A stretch of DNA of 64,000 bases from the NCBI GenBank assembly GCA_023374025.1, contig SIJG01000085.1:77773-141772 (forward strand), given 5' to 3'. A program made the position numbers and the translations under genes. The stretch's first letter is position 1. Every line of letters starts with the position of its first letter. Source of the DNA: Heterodera schachtii. Lineage: Eukaryota > Nematoda > Chromadorea > Rhabditida > Heteroderidae. Under the pieces are notes generated by a model, which was given only the letters and a program-made list of their open reading frames with translations, had not been told where the DNA came from and did not search any database. Positions 60,341 to 64,000 of this stretch are shown in pieces.

Positions 60341-61017
60341 ATGCAATTATTTCTTTATTCCTCTTTAATTTTATTTTTGTTTATCAAATTTGACCAAATT
60401 GATATGGTAAATAAAAAGTTGCAACAACAGAAGAGTTTTGATGAAATATTCGGAGAAAAATGGGAAGAAAAAGAACAAAAACAACGAAATGAGAAGAAAA
60501 AAAGAGAAATAATTGCAAAATATTATAAAATAAAAGAAAAAATTAAGCAAAAAGGAAGAAAATACCCAACAAAAGAATGGAATAAAATTGATATGAAAAT
60601 AGCGAAAAAATTGGGACAAATCGAACAATTTATGAATGGATCAAAGAATTAGGGCTTAATCAAAAAATAAATAAAACTGATGAACAAAAAACAGAAATTG
60701 TGCAAAATTTATTGGAATGACAAATGATATAAACAAAAAGGAAGAAAATATCCGAACAACGAATGGGAACAAATTATGCCGAAATTTGTAAGAAAATTGG
60801 AGTAAGCCATAGAACAATTAATAAATGGAAGAAACAATTTGGAATGAGTAAAAAATATATGACCAGAGAAAGAAAAAATAGAACAAAAGAAAACTTTTTG
60901 GGAAATAAAAGAACAAAACCCAAAAATGAGTGACAGAGAAATTGCAAAATTGTTGAATGTCCCTAAACGAAATTTTGGAGATGGAAAATCAAATTTGGAG
61001 CAAAAAATTAATAGTGA
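60341..61017 (+). CDS. Secreted helix-turn-helix family member (copy B), frame-broken after ~100 codons
   Basis: The best copy of the family. Open from MQLFLYSSLILFLFIKFD (signal peptide) through KSFDEIFGEKWEEKEQKQ and a Lys/Glu-rich linker with EIIAKYYKIKEKIKQKGRKY into the first helix-turn-helix unit (EWNKIDMKIAKKLG). There a one-base loss relative to copy A (TTGGGAC versus TTAGGGAC near 60612) shifts the frame; the shifted frame continues TNRTIYEWIKELGLN. The second unit (AEICKKIGVSHRTINKWKK, 60778-60840) and third unit (MSDREIAKLLNVPKRN, about 60927) are in other frames. Function unknown; helix-turn-helix proteins usually bind DNA, so a signal peptide on them is unusual. Either a recently dead gene or one needing short introns. 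Confidence 0.65.
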
Positions 61018-61629
61018 ATGAACGGAAGAATATGGAAAAAAACAAAGACGAAGAAGGAATAAATTGGAAATATTAAAATCATATTTTGGTAATTTTATGC
61101 TCTTTCTGATTATTTATTGGTTTTTAAAAAATTTTTCTTTCCTCGGGAGCGATTTTTCCATAATTAGTTTTTAATTTAAAATTATTTTTTTGCTAATAAA
61201 AAACTGAAATTGTCCAATTACTCCACGTCTCCCGCTTGGCCATTTATTTCTCCCAGGAACACCCCCCCCCCCCCAAACATTTTCTCGGGGAGATTTTTCA
61301 CTAATTAACCCGTTTAAATGCCTTTTAGGCTGCCGTAATTAATATACAAAATGCCGTAAACTTGTGTCCCTGTTTCTTCATTCTTATGGTCTTTAAATTC
61401 CGAGCCATGCCCTGTTTTAGCCTGGTATATTATTTTTCACTCAAATTTTGGCGAGTTATATTGTTGCATATTTTAAATGGAATTGCCAATAAAATAAAAT
61501 TTTATAGAGGCCGAGCCGAACCGGGCCCGGTATCGTTTTTACGCCTGAAAAATTCATTTTAACCATGAAAATCAATTAGATAATAAGAGATAAGCATATA
61601 TAATATTTATTTTATTAACTAGGCAAAAT
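61018..61629. other. No gene recognised
   Basis: Homopolymer C run at 61261-61274. A small plus frame at 61362-61562 is not supported. Confidence 0.3.
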
Positions 61630-61955
61630 CGAAATGGTACTTTTCGGTTTTGTTCCTACACCTCAAAATTTAAATACATCCAAAATTTTTAAAAGCCAAC
61701 AGGAAAAGCCATTTTAGCACGCCACTATTTTGGAACAAAATTTTCCACGAAATATTAAGCCATTTTCACGTAGAAATTAGTGCTGCATCAATTTAATTTT
61801 TGTTTTTTGAATTAGGATAAAAAATTGAGTGTCACTTTCAGTTCAAAAATAAGACAAATAGAAAATTAATATAAAACCGATTTTTATGCGTACCTTTTGT
61901 TGATTTTTTAAATTTTGAGGTGTAGTAACAAAACCGAAAAGTACCATCGAAATTG
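61630..61955. mobile_element. Short inverted-repeat element
   Basis: Left GAAATGGTACTTTTCGGTTT and CCTACACCTCAAAATTTAAA; right TTTAAATTTTGAGGTGTAG and AAACCGAAAAGTACCATCGA. About 45-bp arms around ~230 bp without coding content. Confidence 0.82.
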
Positions 61956-62342
61956 CCAAAAACGTGTAAAATGACAACGGGAGTGATCAGAAATTTAGAT
62001 TTATTATTAAGGAAAAATCAAAAATTCCTAGTGAATTAAAATGAACTTTTATTTATATATATATATATTACTGCCATTGATTTTGTTTTCCGGATATCCT
62101 TAATCTTTTCTAATATACCGAAAAATATTTTAAAAATTTTCTCACAAACTTTTGGGAAAAAACTTGTTAAACTTATGACATGAAAATACAAATCTTCGTT
62201 TTGTTTACCCATCTGCAAATTTTAATGATCATCACCAAAAATGTACTCCATTTTTAACGAATTGATCGAAATTAATGATGAAATTTTTATAAAAACGATA
62301 TTTGTTTAACTGTCGCAATTTTAACCCATTGGAAAATTTTCA

Positions 62343-62349
62343 TATAAAA
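62343..62349 (+). promoter_or_regulatory. TATA-box-like element of the repeat-protein gene
   Basis: TATAAAA about 64 bases before the start codon at 62413. The start is immediately preceded by TTTTTTTTTAGGA, a poly-T plus AG that could be a trans-splice acceptor or the end of a leader intron. Confidence 0.5.
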
Positions 62350-62412
62350 GGCGAGTAAACGAAATGGAGGCATCATTCAATAATTCACTAGGAATTTAAC
62401 TTTTTTTTAGGA

Positions 62413-64000
62413 ATGGGTAAAATAATTGTGTGCACAATTTTCTGCGTTGGCTTGGCTGCAACTGTAATTGGCTTCAAGCCGCGCGGAACGCCCAATCATA
62501 AGGGACAAGAACGTTTTGGCCCACCACCACACGGCCAACATGGCCCAGGACAGTTCGGACCCCCGCCGCCCAACAGCTCCGACCTTCCACCGCCGGAAAG
62601 CAGCTCTGACGCTTCAGCCCGCAAGAAGCGCAGTCCGTTCGGCTTCCGTCCCCATGGCCCACCACCAAATGGCGGACATGGACCATTTGGTCCACCACCA
62701 AATGGCCAACATGTCCCAGGACAGTTCGGACCCCTACCGCCCAACAGCTCCGACCTTCCACCGCCGGAAAGCAGCTCTGACGCTTCGGCCCGCAAGAAGC
62801 GCAGTCCGTTCGGCTTCCGTCCCCATGGCCCACCACCAAATGGCGGACATGGACCATTTGGTCCACCACCAAATGGCCAACATGTCCCAGGACAGTTCGG
62901 ACCCCCGCCGCCCAACAGCTCCGACCTTCCACCGCCGGAAAGCAGCTCTGACGCTTCAGCCCGCAAGAAGCGCAGTCCGTTCGGCTTCCGTCCCCATGGC
63001 CCACCACCAAATGGCGGACATGGACCATTTGGTCCACCACCAAATGGCCAACATGTCCCAGGACAGTTCGGACCCCGGCCGCCCAACAGCTCCGACCTTC
63101 CACCGCCGGAAAGCAGCTCTGACGCTTCAGCCCGCAAGAAGCGCAGTCCGTTCGGCTTCCGTCCCCATGGCCCACCACCAAATGGCGGACATGGACCATT
63201 TGGTCCACCACCAAATGGCCAACATGTCCCAGGACAGTTCGGACCCCCACCGCCCAACAGCTCCGACCTTCCACCACCGGAAAGCAGCTCTGACGCTTCG
63301 GCCCGCAAGAAGCGCAGTCCGTTCGGCTTCCGTCCCCATGGCCCACCACCAAATGGCCAACATGTCCCAGGACAGTTCGGACCCCCACCGCCCAACAGCT
63401 CCGACCTTCCACCGCCGGAAAGCAGCTCTGACGCTTCAGCCCGCAAGAAGCGCAGTCCGTTCGGCTTCCGTCCCCATGGCGCACCACCAAATGGCGGACA
63501 TGGATCGTTTGGCCCACCACCAAATGGCCAACATGTCCCAGGACAGTTCGGACCCCTACCGCCCAACAGCTCCGACCTTCCACCGCCGGAAAGCAGCTCT
63601 GACGCTTCGGCCCGCAAGAAGCGCAGTCCGTTCGGCTTCCGTCCCCATGGCCCACCACCAAATGGCGGACATGGACCATTTGGTCCACCACCAAATGGCC
63701 AACATGTCCCAGGACAGTTCGGACCCCCACCGCCCAACAGCTCCGACCTTCCACCGCCGGAAAGCAGCTCTGACGCTTCGGCCCGCAAGAAGCGCAGTCC
63801 GTTCGGCTTTCGTCCCCATGGCCCACCACCAAATGGCCAACATGTCCCAGGACAGTTCGGACCCCCACCGCCCAGCAGCTCCGACCTTCCACCGCCGGAA
63901 AGCAGCTCTGACGCTTCGGCCCGCAAGAAACGCAGTCCGTTCGGCTTCCGTCCCCATGGCCCACCACCAAATGGCGGACATGGATCATTTGGTCCACCAC
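62413..64000 (+). CDS. Secreted Pro/Gly-rich repeat protein with RKKR processing sites, open at the right edge
   Basis: Starts MGKIIVCTIFCVGLAATVIG, a signal peptide probably cleaved near GFKPRG, then a short spacer and tandem units of 57 residues (some 46). A full unit runs QHVPGQFGPPPPNSSDLPPP, ESSSDASARKKRSPFGFRPH, then GPPPNGGHGPFGPPPNG. The window shows nine RKKR-S sites with no stop, so the protein is longer. RKKR is a classical proprotein-convertase (kex2/furin/PC2) site, so the product could be cut into many near-identical peptides beginning SPFGFRPH. Each unit carries an NSS N-glycosylation sequon except the last one seen (near 63873), where it reads SSS. Candidates: neuropeptide-like precursor, cuticular or gland secretion, or a hypervariable repeat effector; sequence alone cannot decide. 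Confidence 0.85.
   Translation, partial: MGKIIVCTIFCVGLAATVIGFKPRGTPNHKGQERFGPPPHGQHGPGQFGPPPPNSSDLPPPESSSDASARKKRSPFGFRPHGPPPNGGHGPFGPPPNGQHVPGQFGPLPPNSSDLPPPESSSDASARKKRSPFGFRPHGPPPNGGHGPFGPPPNGQHVPGQFGPPPPNSSDLPPPESSSDASARKKRSPFGFRPHGPPPNGGHGPFGPPPNGQHVPGQFGPRPPNSSDLPPPESSSDASARKKRSPFGFRPHGPPPNGGHGPFGPPPNGQHVPGQFGPPPPNSSDLPPPESSSDASARKKRSPFGFRPHGPPPNGQHVPGQFGPPPPNSSDLPPPESSSDASARKKRSPFGFRPHGAPPNGGHGSFGPPPNGQHVPGQFGPLPPNSSDLPPPESSSDASARKKRSPFGFRPHGPPPNGGHGPFGPPPNGQHVPGQFGPPPPNSSDLPPPESSSDASARKKRSPFGFRPHGPPPNGQHVPGQFGPPPPSSSDLPPPESSSDASARKKRSPFGFRPHGPPPNGGHGSFGPP
62536..64000 (+). repeat. 171/138-bp coding tandem repeat
   Basis: Unit starts at 62536, 62707, 62878, 63049, 63220, 63358, 63529, 63700 and 63838. 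The spacing is 171 except 138 for the fifth and eighth units, which lack 33 bp (11 codons, GGHGPFGPPPN). Units are nearly identical, pointing to recent expansion or gene conversion. Confidence 0.95.

Noticed and set aside
62474..64000. A 508-codon open frame on the minus strand, and another of 476 codons
   Set aside because: Both are antisense to the RKKR repeat gene. The repeat length is a multiple of three, so any stop-free frame stays open through every unit. The plus strand has the start, signal peptide, TATA-like box and processing sites.

Overview
This window reads as nuclear DNA of a nematode. It is AT-rich, with short GC-richer exons separated by AT-rich introns, a srsx-like serpentine chemoreceptor, a poly-pyrimidine tract plus AG directly before a start codon (compatible with trans-splicing), and a very dense load of short inverted-repeat elements. 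Several predicted secreted, repeat-built or micro-exon proteins would fit a plant-parasitic tylenchid such as a cyst nematode. That last step is inference; the sequence itself only supports 'nematode-like metazoan'. Nothing looks bacterial. Most open frames in the six-frame translation are chance frames or pieces of exons, so the genes below were rebuilt by joining exons by hand with phase checks.

Layout. 0.7-4.4 kb (minus): seven phase-consistent exons of a mitochondrial phosphatidylglycerophosphate synthase (PGS1), running off the left edge. 6.5-16.1 kb (minus): a 17-exon gene of about 960 codons with a Gln/His-rich N-terminus, not recognised. 18.0-20.0 kb: a Lon-protease-domain fragment and one serpin exon, both minus. 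20.1-25.4 kb: a stack of nested foldback and terminal-inverted-repeat elements. 27.4-30.1 kb: probable exons of an unrecognised gene. 32.4-33.7 kb: exons of a family-31 glycosyltransferase. 35.2-42 kb: relics of a helix-turn-helix multigene family and hAT-type miniature elements. 43.4-48.2 kb: a secreted acidic protein with a 13-exon model ending in an array of 21-30-base micro-exons that repeat one motif. 50.3-52.2 kb (minus): seven exons of the chemoreceptor. 57.4-59.3 kb: a TAX1BP3/TIP-1-like single-PDZ protein. 60.3-61.0 kb: the best-preserved helix-turn-helix family copy, with a signal peptide. 62.4 kb to the end: a signal peptide followed by at least nine Pro/Gly-rich repeats, each with an RKKR processing site.

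Three things deserve most attention. First, seven complete hAT-like miniature elements with exact 8-bp target duplications, in which related members share a backbone but carry a different short motif substituted at nearly every subterminal position ('motif swapping'). Second, the secreted micro-exon gene. Third, the RKKR-punctuated repeat precursor at the right edge. The genes do not form an obvious pathway; PGS1 acts in cardiolipin synthesis, the GT31 protein in the secretory pathway, and the secreted proteins are candidate effectors or peptide precursors.
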